Shown: positions 1-11,121, numbered from the stretch's first letter. The stretch is 64,000 bases of DNA from Subtercola endophyticus (GCF_021044565.1 NZ_CP087997.1:186001-250000); one strand, 5' to 3'. Notes: a model not told the origin generated them from the letters alone. Translations and numbers: made by a program.

Positions 1-1
1 C

Positions 2-808
2 GGCATGGAGATCGAAGAGCTCGCCGTCGAGCGCCCCGAAGCATTGGCCCGCATCGAGGTGGATCCCATCGCGGGCATCGATCTCGAGACCGCCACGAAG
101 ATCGCGGTCGAGGCGAAATTCCCCGCCGAACTCGTCGACAAAGTCGCGCCGGTGTTCGTGAAGCTCTGGGACGTGTACAAGGGCGAAGACGCCACGCTGG
201 TCGAGGTCAACCCGCTCGTGCTCACGAAGGAGGGCGACATCATCGCCCTCGACGGCAAGGTCTCGCTCGACGAGAACGCCGACTTCCGTCACCCGAACCA
301 TGAAGCGCTCGAAGACGCCGAGGCGGCCGATCCGCTCGAGGCGAAGGCCAAGAAGCTCAACCTGAACTACGTCAAGCTCGACGGCGAGGTCGGTGTCATC
401 GGCAACGGCGCCGGTCTGGTGATGTCGACGCTCGACGTCGTGTCGTACGCCGGTGAGAAGCACGGCGGCGTGCGGCCGGCCAACTTTCTCGACATCGGCG
501 GCGGAGCATCGGCTCAGGTCATGGCCAACGGTCTCGATGTGATTCTCGGCGACGCGCAGGTCAAGAGCGTGTTCGTCAACGTCTTCGGCGGCATCACGGC
601 GTGCGACGCCGTCGCCAACGGAATCGTCGGTGCCCTCGAGGTGCTCGGCGACACCGCCACCAAGCCCCTGGTCGTGCGACTCGACGGCAACAAGGTCGAG
701 GAGGGTCGCCGCATTCTTCAGGAGGCGGCGCACCCGCTCGTGACACTGGCCCTCACCATGGACGAAGGCGCCGACAAGGCCGCCGAGCTCGCCGCAGCGG
801 CGAAGTAG
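2..808 (+). CDS. sucC: Succinate-CoA ligase, ADP-forming, beta subunit (3' part)
   Basis: This is the C-terminal part, about 268 residues, of the beta subunit of succinyl-CoA synthetase, which interconverts succinyl-CoA and succinate with ATP formation in the TCA cycle. The reading frame is open to the left window edge, so the start and roughly 120 residues of the ATP-grasp domain are missing (the family is usually about 390 residues). Visible hallmarks are the nucleotide-binding segment EVNPLVLT, the [12 protein letters not shown] segment that begins the CoA-ligase domain, and the [12 protein letters not shown] and [14 protein letters not shown] motifs. It is followed after 12 bases by sucD, its partner subunit, in an obvious operon. 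Confidence 0.97.
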   Translation, partial: GMEIEELAVERPEALARIEVDPIAGIDLETATKIAVEAKFPAELVDKVAPVFVKLWDVYKGEDATLVEVNPLVLTKEGDIIALDGKVSLDENADFRHPNHEALEDAEAADPLEAKAKKLNLNYVKLDGEVGVIGNGAGLVMSTLDVVSYAGEKHGGVRPANFLDIGGGASAQVMANGLDVILGDAQVKSVFVNVFGGITACDAVANGIVGALEVLGDTATKPLVVRLDGNKVEEGRRILQEAAHPLVTLALTMDEGADKAAELAAAAK

Positions 809-820
809 AGGAAGAACAAC

Positions 821-1723
821 ATGTCGATTTTTCTGAACAAGGACTCCAAGGTCATCGTGCAGGGCATCACCGGCGGTGAGGGCAGCAAGCACACGGCCCT
901 CATGCTGAAAGCCGGCACTCAGGTGCTGGGCGGTGTCAACGCCCGCAAGGCCGGCACCACCGTGAGCCACACCGCGGCAGACGGTTCTGCCGTCGAGCTG
1001 CCGGTGTTCGCAAGCGTGGCCGAGGCCATCGAGAAGACCGGTGCCGACGTTTCCATCGCGTTCGTGCCGCCGGCGTTCTCGAAAGACGCCATCATCGAGG
1101 CCATCGACGCCGAGATTCCGCTGCTGGTCATCATCACCGAGGGTATTCCGGTGCAGGATTCGGCCGAGGCCTGGGCCTACGCCAAGCAGAAGGGCAACAA
1201 GACCCGCATCATCGGACCGAACTGCCCCGGCATCATCACGCCCGGTGAGGCTCTCGTCGGCATCACGCCCGCGAACATCACCGGCAAGGGCCCCATCGGC
1301 CTCGTCTCGAAGTCGGGAACCCTGACCTACCAGATGATGTACGAGCTGCGCGACCTGGGCTTCTCGACCGCCATCGGCATCGGCGGCGACCCCATCATCG
1401 GCACCACGCACATCGACGCGCTCGCCGCCTTCGAGGCCGACCCCGAGACGAAGGCGATCGTCATGATCGGCGAGATCGGCGGCGACGCCGAAGAGCGTGC
1501 CGCGGACTTCATCAAGGCGAACGTCACCAAGCCGGTCGTCGGCTACGTGGCGGGCTTCACCGCTCCCGAAGGCAAGACCATGGGCCACGCCGGCGCCATC
1601 GTCTCGGCCGGTGCGGGCACCGCTCAGGGCAAAAAAGAGGCCCTCGAGGCAGCCGGAGTCAAGGTCGGCAAGACGCCGAGCGAGACCGCCGCGCTGTTGC
1701 GTGAGGTCTACGCCGCGCTGTAG
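821..1723 (+). CDS. sucD: Succinate-CoA ligase alpha subunit
   Basis: The 300-residue alpha subunit carries the CoA-binding Rossmann domain ([11 protein letters not shown] near residues 11-21) and the phosphorylated active-site histidine in [10 protein letters not shown] (His256). The motif [12 protein letters not shown] at about 132-143 is also typical. Length matches the family. It lies 12 bases after sucC with a purine-rich ribosome site (GAGGAAG), and a strong hairpin follows, so sucCD ends its transcript here. The enzyme acts as an alpha2beta2 or alpha-beta complex in the cytoplasm. Confidence 0.98.
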   Translation: MSIFLNKDSKVIVQGITGGEGSKHTALMLKAGTQVLGGVNARKAGTTVSHTAADGSAVELPVFASVAEAIEKTGADVSIAFVPPAFSKDAIIEAIDAEIPLLVIITEGIPVQDSAEAWAYAKQKGNKTRIIGPNCPGIITPGEALVGITPANITGKGPIGLVSKSGTLTYQMMYELRDLGFSTAIGIGGDPIIGTTHIDALAAFEADPETKAIVMIGEIGGDAEERAADFIKANVTKPVVGYVAGFTAPEGKTMGHAGAIVSAGAGTAQGKKEALEAAGVKVGKTPSETAALLREVYAAL

Positions 1724-1801
1724 TTCGGTCAGGCGAGAGCGGATGCCCGAGCATCCACTCTCGCCGCGAGAGCAATCGGGTGCCGCAGTTGCGCCACCCG
1801 C

Positions 1802-1839
1802 ACGTAACGGCCCTCCATTCCGGTGGAGGGCCGTTACGT
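1802..1839 (+). terminator. Strong hairpin terminator after sucCD
   Basis: A perfect 16-bp inverted repeat (1802-1817 with 1824-1839) encloses a 6-base loop TTCCGG, followed by a short T-rich stretch. It sits about 80 bases after sucD and just before the next gene. It reads as a Rho-independent terminator. Confidence 0.85.
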
Positions 1840-1867
1840 TTGTACTGATGATGATCGGAGCCACAGC

Positions 1868-2428
1868 GTGAGCGCAGATACGCCCTTCTCTGCCGAGGGC
1901 CAGCCCGACGGCGCGGTGGATGCCCGGGGCGAACACCTCTCGTCCTATCGAAGCACTCGTGCCCGCCTCGTCACTCCCCAGGCCATCTACGGCACCCTTC
2001 TCGTCAGCGCGATCATCGGCACAGCGGCCGATGACGAAAAAGACCTCGACATTCTCATCACCACCCTCGGCACAGTTATCGTGTTCTGGATCGCTCACGT
2101 GTTCGCCGAGGGCATCGCCCACTACGGCACTCCGAAATCGGTCGGCCTGCCGATGCTCGCCTCCCTGAAGCACAGTCTGAATTCGGCGGCAGGGCTCCTG
2201 TACTCCGCTATCGTGCCGTGTTTCTTTCTGTTGCTCGGCGCTCTCGGCGTCATGGACGAGGGCACCGCCTATCGCATTTCGCTCTGGATTCCCGTGGTCT
2301 TGCTAGCCGCACTCGGCTGGCTCGCCATAGCCGATCGCGGCGGCACCTGGTGGGCTCGCATCTTGGCATCGCTCGTCACCGGGCTGCTCGGCCTTTTCGT
2401 CATTCTGCTCAAGATCGTTTTCCATTGA
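1868..2428 (+). CDS. Hypothetical multi-pass membrane protein
   Basis: A 186-residue protein of unknown function. I chose the GTG at 1868 because an upstream in-frame start would lie inside the sucCD terminator. A polar N-terminus of about 35 residues precedes four or five hydrophobic segments (about residues 39-55, 62-82, 106-128, 136-155 and 160-184), so it is an integral membrane protein. It ends 13 bases before the PerM-like gene and is probably co-transcribed with it. No catalytic motif or known domain was recognised. Confidence 0.7.
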   Translation: MSADTPFSAEGQPDGAVDARGEHLSSYRSTRARLVTPQAIYGTLLVSAIIGTAADDEKDLDILITTLGTVIVFWIAHVFAEGIAHYGTPKSVGLPMLASLKHSLNSAAGLLYSAIVPCFFLLLGALGVMDEGTAYRISLWIPVVLLAALGWLAIADRGGTWWARILASLVTGLLGLFVILLKIVFH

Positions 2429-2441
2429 ATCGACCCACCAC

Positions 2442-3782
2442 GTGAATCGCCCCACCACCGCCGTTCTCGCCGCACTCGACGCGCTGCTCTGCGTCGCCAT
2501 CGGCGTCGGCATTCCGCTTGTGATGCTCACCATTCTCTGGGCCGCGCAATTCGATCTCGCCGTCGACTGGACCGCCTTCTGGCGCGCCTCGACGGACTTC
2601 TGGATGCTCGGCAACGGTGTCGACCTGCTGATCACCATCGACCCCCAGACCGCGGCCCAACTCGGTCTCGAACAGGCCGCCGTGCCGTTCGTCATCGGCA
2701 TTGCGCCTCTCGGGTTCGCCCTGCTCACGGTGGTTCTCGGCCGCCGCTCGGGATTGCGCCTGGGGCAGTCGCCCTACCCGGTGTTCGGCGCGGTGGTGGG
2801 TGTCGTCACCGTGCTCGTGCTGGCCGCGCTCGTCTGGCAGAGCGCGCAGTCGACAACCGCCGCGGCGCCGTTCTGGCAGGCGATCGTGTTCGTTCCGGCG
2901 CTTTATGCGCTCGGCGCCGTCGCCGGTGCGTGGAGCACCCTGGTGCGTCTGCAGTCTCCTCTCGCCGAGCGGCTTCTCCGTGTCACCGATGTGCTCTCCG
3001 ACGAGGTGCGCTCGCTCACCGCGCTGGCGCTGCGCGGGGGAGCGATCATCGCGACGGCGATGGTGGCGGTCGGCGGCCTGGTCGTGGCGCTGCTGCTGGT
3101 CATCCACTATTCCACGGTCGTCTCGCTCTACGAGTCGCTGCAGTCGGGCATCGCGGGCGGTGCCGCGCTCACCCTCGGCCAGATCGCCTTCATGCCGAAC
3201 CTCGCCGTGTGGGCCGCGAGCTGGCTGCTCGGCCCCGGGTTCGCACTCGGCACGGGTTCGTCGATCTCGCCGCTGGGCACCCAGGTCGGCCTCATTCCGT
3301 CGTTGCCGGTCTTCGGCGCACTGCCGCAGAGCTCGGTGCTCGGTTACGCGGCGCTGATCGTGCCGGTGGTCATCGGGCTCGTGGTGTCGGCGGCGTTGCG
3401 CTCGCGGTTGAACGAGCCCGGCGAGTTCTCGCTGCGGCAAGCCGGCCGGATGCTCGGCGCAGGTGTCGGCATGGGCATCGTGGCGGCGGCCATTCTGGCC
3501 CTGCTCGCGGCCGTCTCGGGCGGTGAGCTCGGGCCGGGGCGCCTCGCCGACGTGGGGCCGAATCCTGGCGCCGTGTTCGTCTGGGCGCTGGTGATCTTCG
3601 CCGTCACCTCGTCGATCGGGCTCATCGCCAACGGCCTGCGGCGACGGGGGTCTGCCGACACGTCGGCGTCGGCATCGGCATCGGCGACAACGCCGTCGCC
3701 GGCCAAAGCTCGAGCCACCGAAGAGCCGACCACGCAAGCGCGAGCGAACGGCTCACAGGAGAAGGCGACAGAGCCCCGCTAA
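2442..3782 (+). CDS. PerM-like integral membrane protein (DUF6350)
   Basis: A 446-residue protein with about ten hydrophobic segments and a polar, Ala/Ser/Thr-rich C-terminal tail (from about residue 400). Size, topology and position directly before purN and purH match the DUF6350 / PerM family (Mycobacterium tuberculosis Rv0955 lies before purN Rv0956 and purH Rv0957), where PerM has been linked to cell division and persistence. The assignment rests on synteny and topology rather than a sharp motif. The GTG start at 2442 lies 13 bases after the previous gene. purN starts 9 bases after its stop, which suggests co-transcription. Confidence 0.72.
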   Translation: MNRPTTAVLAALDALLCVAIGVGIPLVMLTILWAAQFDLAVDWTAFWRASTDFWMLGNGVDLLITIDPQTAAQLGLEQAAVPFVIGIAPLGFALLTVVLGRRSGLRLGQSPYPVFGAVVGVVTVLVLAALVWQSAQSTTAAAPFWQAIVFVPALYALGAVAGAWSTLVRLQSPLAERLLRVTDVLSDEVRSLTALALRGGAIIATAMVAVGGLVVALLLVIHYSTVVSLYESLQSGIAGGAALTLGQIAFMPNLAVWAASWLLGPGFALGTGSSISPLGTQVGLIPSLPVFGALPQSSVLGYAALIVPVVIGLVVSAALRSRLNEPGEFSLRQAGRMLGAGVGMGIVAAAILALLAAVSGGELGPGRLADVGPNPGAVFVWALVIFAVTSSIGLIANGLRRRGSADTSASASASATTPSPAKARATEEPTTQARANGSQEKATEPR

Positions 3783-3791
3783 GCTTTCAGG

Positions 3792-4388
3792 GTGTTCTCG
3801 ATTGTCGTTCTGATCTCGGGCGGAGGGTCGAACCTCCGCGCGCTTCTCGAGGCCGCTGCAGACGCCGATTTTCCGGCGCGCATCGTCGCCGTCGGCTCCG
3901 ATACCGACGCACCCGGGCTCGAGCACGCCGAGGCGTTCGGCGTGCCCACGTTCACCGTCGTGCCGACCGCGTTCGCGGATCGAGCGACGTGGGGCGATGA
4001 ACTGCTGACGCACGTTCAGAGCTGGTCGCCCGATCTGGTGGTGTGCGCCGGTTTCATGCGCATTTTGCCGCCCCGCTTCGTGGCCGCCCTCTCGCCGAAC
4101 CTCATCAACACCCACCCGGCACTGCTGCCCGCCTTTCCGGGCGCGCACGCGGTTCGGGATGCCCTGGCCGCCGGTGTCAGCGAGACCGGTGTCACGGTGC
4201 ACATCATCGACGAGGGCGTCGACACCGGACCGGTGCTGTTGCAGCGGGCGGTGCCCGTGTTGTCGGCAGACACCGAGCACGACCTGCACGAGCGCATCAA
4301 GATCGTCGAGCGGAGTCTGCTGGTCGAGGCCGTCGCCGACATCGCCACGGCTCACATCACTACCGAACAACAGGAGACAGTCTCATGA
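3792..4388 (+). CDS. purN: Phosphoribosylglycinamide formyltransferase
   Basis: A 198-residue GAR transformylase using 10-formyl-THF in step 3 of purine synthesis. The N-terminal [11 protein letters not shown] phosphate-binding loop is present. The catalytic triad falls at Asn106 and His108 (INTHPALLP) and Asp144 (DEGVDTGPV), the same numbering as E. coli PurN, which supports the GTG start at 3792. Its stop overlaps the purH start by 4 bases (ATGA), implying translational coupling. It is cytoplasmic. Confidence 0.97.
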   Translation: MFSIVVLISGGGSNLRALLEAAADADFPARIVAVGSDTDAPGLEHAEAFGVPTFTVVPTAFADRATWGDELLTHVQSWSPDLVVCAGFMRILPPRFVAALSPNLINTHPALLPAFPGAHAVRDALAAGVSETGVTVHIIDEGVDTGPVLLQRAVPVLSADTEHDLHERIKIVERSLLVEAVADIATAHITTEQQETVS

Positions 4389-6028
4389 GCGGCCCCAAAC
4401 ACGATCCTTCGCTTTTTCACCACCGCGACCTCGTTCCCATCAAGCGCGCCCTCGTCTCGGTCAGCGACAAATCCGGTCTCGTCGAGCTCGCTGCCGCGCT
4501 CTCCGCCGCCGGCGTCGAGATCGTCTCGACCGGCTCGACCGCGAAGACCATCGCCGCCGCAGGCTTCGAGGTCACCGAGGTCAGCTCGATCACGGGCTTT
4601 CCCGAGTCGCTCGACGGCCGAGTGAAGACGCTGCACCCCTCGGTGCACGCGGGCATCCTCGCCGACCTCAGGCTCGAGTCGCACATCGCTCAGCTGCAGG
4701 AGCTTGAAATTCAGGCGTTCCAGCTCGTTGTGGTGAACCTGTACCCGTTCGCCGAGACCGTCGCGAGCGGCGCCGAGGGTGACGACGTCATCGAGCAGAT
4801 CGACATCGGCGGCCCGGCGCTGGTGCGCGCATCGGCCAAGAATCACGCGAACGTGGCCATCGCGGTCTCGCCGAACACGTACCCGCAGATCTTCGAAGCC
4901 CTCGAGTCGGGCGGCACCTCGCTCGCCACGCGCCGCAAGCTCGCGGCAACCGCCTTCGCGCACACCGCCGCCTACGACACGGCCGTCGCGACCTGGTTCG
5001 CCGAGCAGCTCGGTGCAAGTTCGCTGCCGGTCGAGGGCGTCTTCGACCCGACCGCGCCGCTGCCTGCCTCCGGGTACCCGAAGCTCATCGAGCGTAGCGT
5101 CTCGCTCTCGCACACGCTGCGGTACGGCGAGAACTCGCACCAGTCGGCCGCCCTCTACCTCGAGCCCAACGGCCGCGGAATCGCTCAGGCCACCCAGCTG
5201 CACGGCAAAGAGATGTCGTACAACAACTTCGTCGATGCCGACGCCGCCCTTCGCGCCGCGTTCGACTTCAGAGCTCCGGCCGTCGCCATCATCAAGCACG
5301 CGAACCCCTGCGGAATCGCCGTCGCGTCACCCACCGCTCTCGACCCCATCGCGTCGGCCCACCTGCGGGCGCACGAGTGCGACCCGGTCTCGGCTTTCGG
5401 GGGCGTCATCGCGGCGAACCGCACGGTCACGCTCGGCATGGCCGAGGCCGTGAAAGACATCTTCACCGAGGTGCTGGTCGCGCCCGATTTCGAAGCGGAC
5501 GCCCTGAAGCTGCTGCAGACGAAGAAGAACCTGCGTATTCTGCGCCTGCCGGCCGAATACGCCCGCCCCTCTGTCGAACTCAAGCAGATCAGCGGCGGCC
5601 TGCTGGCGCAGCAGGCCGACTCGTTCGTGGGCTACAGCACGGCGAACTGGAAGCTCGTCACCGGCCAGCCCGCCGACGCGGCAACCCTCGCCGACCTCGA
5701 GTTCGCCTGGAAGGCGTGCCGCTCGGTGAAGTCCAATGCGATTCTGCTGGCCTCGAACGGGGCGTCTGTCGGGGTCGGAATGGGGCAGGTCAACCGGGTC
5801 GACTCGTGTCACTTGGCCGTCACGCGGGCCGGCAGCCGGGCATCCGGTTCGGTCGCAGCCTCAGACGCTTTCTTTCCGTTCGCCGACGGGCTGCAGGTTC
5901 TGCTCGACGCCGGCGTCAAGGCCGTGGTGCAGCCTGGCGGTTCGGTGCGTGACGACGAGGTGATCGAGGCCGCGAACGCTGCCGGAATCACCATGTACTT
6001 CACGGGCGAGCGCCACTTCTTTCACTGA
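4385..6028 (+). CDS. purH: Bifunctional AICAR transformylase / IMP cyclohydrolase
   Basis: A 547-residue enzyme for the last two steps of IMP synthesis. An N-terminal MGS-like IMP cyclohydrolase domain ([44 protein letters not shown]) is followed by the AICAR transformylase domain with the KHANPCGIA motif and a C-terminal [12 protein letters not shown] segment. An AGGAGA ribosome site lies inside the end of purN, and the ATG at 4385 overlaps the purN stop. Its substrate AICAR is the same molecule (ZMP) whose triphosphate is sensed by the riboswitch before glyA at 19.6 kb. Confidence 0.98.
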   Translation: MSGPKHDPSLFHHRDLVPIKRALVSVSDKSGLVELAAALSAAGVEIVSTGSTAKTIAAAGFEVTEVSSITGFPESLDGRVKTLHPSVHAGILADLRLESHIAQLQELEIQAFQLVVVNLYPFAETVASGAEGDDVIEQIDIGGPALVRASAKNHANVAIAVSPNTYPQIFEALESGGTSLATRRKLAATAFAHTAAYDTAVATWFAEQLGASSLPVEGVFDPTAPLPASGYPKLIERSVSLSHTLRYGENSHQSAALYLEPNGRGIAQATQLHGKEMSYNNFVDADAALRAAFDFRAPAVAIIKHANPCGIAVASPTALDPIASAHLRAHECDPVSAFGGVIAANRTVTLGMAEAVKDIFTEVLVAPDFEADALKLLQTKKNLRILRLPAEYARPSVELKQISGGLLAQQADSFVGYSTANWKLVTGQPADAATLADLEFAWKACRSVKSNAILLASNGASVGVGMGQVNRVDSCHLAVTRAGSRASGSVAASDAFFPFADGLQVLLDAGVKAVVQPGGSVRDDEVIEAANAAGITMYFTGERHFFH

Positions 6029-6059
6029 TGAGTTTTCACTGATGAGTTTTCGCTGAGTA
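6020..6059 (+). repeat. Short tandem duplication at the purH stop
   Basis: The last bases of purH, TTTCACTGATGAGT, are repeated directly after the stop and followed by a third, degenerate copy (TTTCGCTGAGTAG). The first unit contains the real stop codon and the later units lie in the 62-base gap before the next gene. It looks like replication slippage. Confidence 0.7.
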
Positions 6060-6090
6060 GTCATTGCAACCAAACAGAGAGTCGACCATC

Positions 6091-7299
6091 ATGTTCAGGC
6101 CCCGCACCATTGTCGCGTCGATCGTCTCGGCGGTCGTCGTCGCCGCCATCGCGCACGTCGCGATGCTGCTGGCCTTCTTCATCGTGAAGGGCTTCGACGC
6201 ATCGGTGTTCGGCGTCGTGAACTCGTTCTTCGTTCCGCAGACGCTGTTCGTGCTGCTGTTCTCGGCGATCTTCGCCTGGATCGGCGCCTATCGTCGCTGG
6301 TATCTGGCGCTCATCGCCGGCTTGGTCTCGGGTGTACTCGGCGCGTTGGTCGGCACGGGAATTCCGGTTCTCGCGGCCGGTAACGCCCTCGATGGCCCCG
6401 TGATCGACTACCTCATCGGCACGCTGGTCGGCATCAATCTCGTGTTCATTCTCGTGGTGATTCTCGCTTCGGTGACCATCGGGCGACGCGTCTACTTCGG
6501 CATCGACCGAGAGGATGCCCAGCAGCCCTTCGCCGCCGAACGCCGAGTCGCGATCATCCGCCGTCCGCCCGCCACTCTCGCCGACGGTCACGTCACCCAC
6601 ATCGAGAAGAGCGACATCGACTTCGATCTGGCCGAAGAGCAGTGGGAATCGTACGTTTCGGTGCTCGAGACGAACGGGTGGGAGACCGTCGAGGTCGATG
6701 TGGCTCACGATCTGTCTGATTCGGTGTTCGTCGAAGACGCCGTGGTGATATTCGGAGACGTCGCCGTCATCACGAGCCCCGGTAGTGAGCACCGCATCGC
6801 CGAAACCGAGGCGGTGGAGAAGACCGTGCGCGAGGTGGGGCTGCAGGTCGCCCGCATCGCGGTGCCCGGCACTCTCGACGGCGGCGATGTTCTGAAGGTG
6901 GGCAGCACGGTCTACGTCGGGCGCAGCGGGCGCACGAACGCCGAGGGCATCCATCAGCTTCGGCGCATTGTCGCAGCGCTCGGCTACACGGTCGTGGCGG
7001 TTCCGCTGACGAAGGTGCTGCACCTGAAGAGCGCCGTGACTGCGCTGCCCGACGGCACCGTGATCGGCTATCTGCCGCTTGTCGACGACCCGAAGATCTT
7101 CGACCGCTTCTTGAGCGTGCCCGAGGAGGGCGGCGCTCACGTGGTGAAGCTCACCGACGATACCGTGCTCATGGCGGCGTCGGCGCCGAAGACCGCCGAA
7201 CTCATCGAGAACCTCGGCTACCGCGTGATCTCCGTCGACATCAGCGAGTACGAAAAGCTCGAGGGCTGCGTCACCTGCCTCTCTGTTCGCGTGCGCTGA
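6091..7299 (+). CDS. Membrane-anchored dimethylargininase-like protein
   Basis: A 402-residue protein with two parts. Residues 1-135 contain about four membrane segments (about 7-31, 49-66, 72-96, 107-130). Residues 150-402 form a pentein-fold amidinotransferase-like domain resembling dimethylarginine dimethylaminohydrolase (DDAH), which converts methylarginines to citrulline. Supporting motifs are [22 protein letters not shown] and [13 protein letters not shown], a His in [10 protein letters not shown] (His311), and a terminal Cys in EGCVTCLSV (Cys396, the probable nucleophile). I chose the ATG at 6091 over an upstream TTG. Soluble DDAHs are about 250 residues, so the membrane part is an addition. 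The substrate is inferred, not shown. Confidence 0.8.
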   Translation: MFRPRTIVASIVSAVVVAAIAHVAMLLAFFIVKGFDASVFGVVNSFFVPQTLFVLLFSAIFAWIGAYRRWYLALIAGLVSGVLGALVGTGIPVLAAGNALDGPVIDYLIGTLVGINLVFILVVILASVTIGRRVYFGIDREDAQQPFAAERRVAIIRRPPATLADGHVTHIEKSDIDFDLAEEQWESYVSVLETNGWETVEVDVAHDLSDSVFVEDAVVIFGDVAVITSPGSEHRIAETEAVEKTVREVGLQVARIAVPGTLDGGDVLKVGSTVYVGRSGRTNAEGIHQLRRIVAALGYTVVAVPLTKVLHLKSAVTALPDGTVIGYLPLVDDPKIFDRFLSVPEEGGAHVVKLTDDTVLMAASAPKTAELIENLGYRVISVDISEYEKLEGCVTCLSVRVR

Positions 7300-7310
7300 C
7301 CCGCCCTTCG

Positions 7311-7362
7311 ACTTTGCGAAAAGGCCCCGAAGACGCGGGTTTTGGGGGCCTTTTCGCAAAGT
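7311..7362 (+). terminator. Palindromic element copy 1, terminator-like
   Basis: An 18-bp perfect inverted repeat (7311-7328 with 7345-7362) starts TTTGCGAAAAGG and encloses a 16-base loop. It lies 12 bases after the dimethylargininase-like gene, so it probably ends that transcript. The arms and right flank (GTGGATGC) recur at 60629 and 61716, so it belongs to a dispersed family. Confidence 0.8.
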
Positions 7363-7489
7363 GGATGCCCGCTCGAAACTTGCGCCACGGCGCACTCTGT
7401 GTGTAGCCTTCAAGGCTGCCCAGAAACTCTCAGCCCCACGAGGGCGAAACCCCACACGCATCCACCTTCTGTTGTTGAGGACCCCGTTT

Positions 7490-9262
7490 ATGCCTGCCCC
7501 ACAAGGCCAGTCGACGTTCCGTACGCTCGCTCGCTTGTACGTCTACGCCAAACCGGCGATGCCCCGCATCTACGGAGCCATGGCGGTTTCGCTCACCGCG
7601 AGCCTCGTCTCGCTGGCGATTCCGCAGGTTCTCGCGGTGCTGATCGACGGGCCGCTCGCCGACGGTGATTCCTCGCAGATCTGGCCGGTCGTGCTGCTGG
7701 TGCTCGCGCTCGGTGTGCTCGAGGCGATTCTCATCGCGCTGCGCCGAGTGCTCGTGCTCACGCCGGGAACGCACGTCGAAGCCAGCATGCGCAACGGCCT
7801 CTACACGCACCTGCAAGACCTCCCGGTGGCCTTTCACGACCGGTGGCCGAGCGGCCAGCTGCTCTCGCGGGCGGTCAGCGATCTCAACCTCATCAGGCGA
7901 TGGATCTCGTTCGGCATCGTGATCATGGTCGTGAACGTGGTGACCATCTTCATCGGGTTCGCCATTCTCATCAGCATCAACTGGGTGCTCGGGCTCATCT
8001 TTCTCGTCGCCTCCATTCCGGTTCTGGCCTACAGCTATGTGTTCGAGGGCCGGTATTCCGAGGCCGCCCGGCGTAGTCAAGACCAGGTGGGCGACTTGGC
8101 GACCGCGGTCGAAGAGTCGGTGCACGGCATCCGTGTGCTCAAGGCGTTCGGCCGGGGGTCGTTCGCCCTCAAGAAGTTCGAACGGCAGGCCGAGCAGCTG
8201 CGCGGAACCGAGATCGAGAAGGCCAAGGCCGTGGCCAGCATCTGGCTGTGGCTGCTGCTCATCCCCGATGTGGCGTTCGCCGCGTGCCTGGTCGTCGGCG
8301 TCTGGCTCGCCTCGACCGGGCAGACCTCCGTGGGTGAGCTCGTGGCGTTCTTCGCCACGGGCACCGTACTGCTCTTTCCGGTCGAGTCGATGGGCTACTT
8401 TCTGGCGATGACCTTCGACGCGAAAACGGCGACGGCACGGTTCTTCGACGTGCTCGACTCGGTCAATACCATCACCGACCCCGAGAATCCCACGATCATC
8501 CCGAACCCGCGTGGTCAACTCACGTTCGACGACGTGCACTACCGCTATCAAGATGCGCCCGACCGGTTCACCGATCTGCTGAACGGAGTCGACCTGGTCA
8601 TCGAGCCGGGAGAGACCATGGCTCTGGTCGGCCTCACGGGGTCGGGCAAGACGACGCTCACCGCCCTGACCACCCGGCTGTACGACGTGAGCTCGGGATC
8701 GGTCAAGCTCGACGGCGTCGACATTCGCGAACTGACGCGCACCGAACTGCGCACGAACATCGCGATGGCGTTCGAAGACGCGACGCTGTTCAGCGCGACC
8801 GTGCGGGAGAACGTCGTTCTCGGCCGGCCCGACGCCAGCGATGCCGATGTCGCCGAGGCGCTCGAGATCGCGCAGGCCGGGTTCGTGTACGAGCTGCCCG
8901 ACGGTCTCGACACGCGCGTGGGCGAAGAGGGCCTCAGCCTGTCGGGCGGCCAGCGTCAACGGCTCGCGCTCGCGCGGGCCATCGCGGCCAAACCGAGGGT
9001 GCTGGTGCTCGACGACCCTCTCTCGGCGCTCGACGTCGATACCGAGGCCCGTGTCGAAGAGGCGCTGCGCCGCATCCTGGTGTCGACAACCGCTCTCATC
9101 GTGGCGCATCGCCCTTCCACGGTGTCGCTCGCCGACCGGGTGGCGCTTCTTGAAGACGGGCGCGTGACTGCTGTCGGCACCCACAGTGAACTGCTGGCGT
9201 CGAACGATCACTACCGGTTCGTCATTTCGAGTTTCGACCACGAGAAGGAGGTGCCCGCATGA
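7490..9262 (+). CDS. ABC exporter subunit, membrane + ATPase (degenerate ATP site)
   Basis: A 590-residue half-transporter: an N-terminal six-helix ABC type-1 exporter domain (about residues 20-310) then a nucleotide-binding domain. The NBD has Walker [10 protein letters not shown], a canonical signature LSGGQRQRL, Walker [12 protein letters not shown] and H-loop IVAHRPSTV. The Walker B glutamate is replaced by Asp (DDP), the mark of the degenerate partner in heterodimeric exporters. I chose the ATG at 7490 because upstream in-frame sequence runs through the palindromic element. It overlaps the next half-transporter by 4 bases. The substrate is unknown; multidrug or lipid export is typical. 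Confidence 0.93.
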   Translation: MPAPQGQSTFRTLARLYVYAKPAMPRIYGAMAVSLTASLVSLAIPQVLAVLIDGPLADGDSSQIWPVVLLVLALGVLEAILIALRRVLVLTPGTHVEASMRNGLYTHLQDLPVAFHDRWPSGQLLSRAVSDLNLIRRWISFGIVIMVVNVVTIFIGFAILISINWVLGLIFLVASIPVLAYSYVFEGRYSEAARRSQDQVGDLATAVEESVHGIRVLKAFGRGSFALKKFERQAEQLRGTEIEKAKAVASIWLWLLLIPDVAFAACLVVGVWLASTGQTSVGELVAFFATGTVLLFPVESMGYFLAMTFDAKTATARFFDVLDSVNTITDPENPTIIPNPRGQLTFDDVHYRYQDAPDRFTDLLNGVDLVIEPGETMALVGLTGSGKTTLTALTTRLYDVSSGSVKLDGVDIRELTRTELRTNIAMAFEDATLFSATVRENVVLGRPDASDADVAEALEIAQAGFVYELPDGLDTRVGEEGLSLSGGQRQRLALARAIAAKPRVLVLDDPLSALDVDTEARVEEALRRILVSTTALIVAHRPSTVSLADRVALLEDGRVTAVGTHSELLASNDHYRFVISSFDHEKEVPA

Positions 9263-11073
9263 GCCAGACGGCCGTTTCTGGTGTCGGGGGAGAAGAGCGC
9301 GACGACTTCACCCGCGCCGAGAGCAAGCAGATCAGGCAACGTTCGGTGCGCCTGCTGGGATCTCTGCTGCGCCCCGAGCGCTCGCGCCTCATCGTGAGCC
9401 TCGCGGTGGTCGTCATCAGCACGGCCGCGCAGGTCGCGGGCCCCGCCCTCATCGCCTACGGTATCGACAGCGGCCTGCCCGCCCTGCTCGCGAACGACTG
9501 GATGCCCGTGGCCTTCGCCGGCATCGCGTACCTGTTGGCAGGCATCGTCGGCGCGGTGCTCATCTCGTGGTTCACCGTGCTCACCGCGCGCATCTCGCAG
9601 GCCATTCTGTTCGATCTGCGCAAACGTGTCTTCGTGCAGACGCAGAAGCTCAGTCTCGAGTTTCACGAGACGTACACGTCGGGCCGCATCATCTCGCGCC
9701 AGACGAGCGACCTCGACGCCATCCGCGAGTTGCTCGATTCGGGCATCAACCAGCTCGTGCAGGGGCTGCTCTACATGCTGTTCATCGGCATCGCGCTGTT
9801 CGCGCTCGACTGGGCGAGCGGGGTCATTCTGGTCGTGTCGCTCGTGCCCTTGCTTGTGCTCACGCGGTGGTTCCAGTTGCGCTCGCAGGCGCTGTTCCGC
9901 CTCACGAGAACCGCCTCGGCGAAGCTGATCGTGAAGTTCGTCGAGACCATGACCGGAATTCGCGCCGTGCAGGCGTTTCGCACCGAGAAGAGCAACGAGG
10001 CCGAGTTCGCCGAGTTGACCGAGGATTACCGCTCGTCGAATGCCAAGGTCATCCGTCTGTTCGGCATCTTCGACCCGGGGCTGGTGCTCATCGGAAACGT
10101 GACGGTGGCCGTCGTGCTGTTGGTGGGCGCTTTCCGCGTTGTCGACGGCCAAGTCGCGGTCGGTGTGCTGCTCGCCGCGGTTCTGTACACACGACGTTTC
10201 TTCGACCCGATGGAGGAGATGGCGATGTTCTACAACTCCTACCAGTCGGCAGCTGCGGCGCTCGAAAAGATCTCGGGTGTGCTCGAAGAGCAGCCGAGCG
10301 TTCCCGATCCGGTGAAGCCCGTCGACCTCTATCACTCCAACGGCGAGATCGACTTCGACGAGGTCGAGTTCGGTTACCAGAACCGCCGTGTCATTCTGTC
10401 GAACTTCACCCTGCGCATTCCGCCGGGGCAGACGATCGCCCTCGTGGGTTCGACCGGAGCGGGCAAGTCGACCCTGGCGAAACTCATCTCACGGTTCTAC
10501 GACCCGACGCATGGCCGAGTGCTGCTCGACGGCGTCGACCTTCGCGATCTGCACCCCAAAGACCTGCGGCGCGCCATCGTGATGGTGACCCAGGAGGCGT
10601 ACCTCTTCTCGGGAACGGTGGCCGACAACATCGCCATCGGCAAGCCCGGCGCTTCTCTTGACGAGATCATCGCGGCGGCGAAAGCGGTGGGCGCGCATCC
10701 GTTCATCGAGGCCCTGCCGAACGGCTACGAGACCGACGTGAACAAGCGCGGCGGCCGGGTATCGGCCGGGCAGCGCCAGCTCATTTCGTTCGCGCGGGCC
10801 TTTCTCGCCGACCCCGCGGTGCTGATTCTCGACGAAGCCACGGCGTCACTCGACATTCCGAGTGAGCGGCTGGTTCAGGATGCCCTGCAGACCCTGCTCG
10901 CCGACCGCACCGCCATCATCATCGCCCACCGGCTCTCGACGGTGGCGATCGCCGACCGCGTGCTGGTCATGGAGCAGGGCCGAATCGTCGAAGACGGTAC
11001 ACCGGCCGAGCTGATCGGCGGAACGGGCCGGTTCGCGCAGCTGCACGCGTCGTGGCGGCAGTCGCTGGTGTGA
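9259..11073 (+). CDS. ABC exporter subunit, membrane + ATPase (catalytic partner)
   Basis: A 604-residue half-transporter with a type-1 exporter domain followed by an NBD with Walker [10 protein letters not shown], canonical Walker [12 protein letters not shown] and H-loop IIAHRLSTV, but an altered signature (VSAGQRQ instead of LSGGQ). Its Walker B pairs with the good signature of the upstream subunit to form one active ATP site, while its altered signature pairs with the degenerate Walker B. The two genes therefore complement each other as a heterodimer. The start overlaps the previous stop (ATGA), giving coupled synthesis. Confidence 0.94.
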   Translation: MSQTAVSGVGGEERDDFTRAESKQIRQRSVRLLGSLLRPERSRLIVSLAVVVISTAAQVAGPALIAYGIDSGLPALLANDWMPVAFAGIAYLLAGIVGAVLISWFTVLTARISQAILFDLRKRVFVQTQKLSLEFHETYTSGRIISRQTSDLDAIRELLDSGINQLVQGLLYMLFIGIALFALDWASGVILVVSLVPLLVLTRWFQLRSQALFRLTRTASAKLIVKFVETMTGIRAVQAFRTEKSNEAEFAELTEDYRSSNAKVIRLFGIFDPGLVLIGNVTVAVVLLVGAFRVVDGQVAVGVLLAAVLYTRRFFDPMEEMAMFYNSYQSAAAALEKISGVLEEQPSVPDPVKPVDLYHSNGEIDFDEVEFGYQNRRVILSNFTLRIPPGQTIALVGSTGAGKSTLAKLISRFYDPTHGRVLLDGVDLRDLHPKDLRRAIVMVTQEAYLFSGTVADNIAIGKPGASLDEIIAAAKAVGAHPFIEALPNGYETDVNKRGGRVSAGQRQLISFARAFLADPAVLILDEATASLDIPSERLVQDALQTLLADRTAIIIAHRLSTVAIADRVLVMEQGRIVEDGTPAELIGGTGRFAQLHASWRQSLV

Positions 11074-11121
11074 ACCGCTGGTGTGAGCGTTCGGGCTGAG
11101 TCGCCGGAGGCCTTCGCGGGC

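Noticed and set aside
2409..3737. Long minus-strand open frame opposite the PerM-like gene
   Set aside because: The translation is Arg/Gly/His-rich low-complexity, the usual shadow of a high-GC gene on the other strand.
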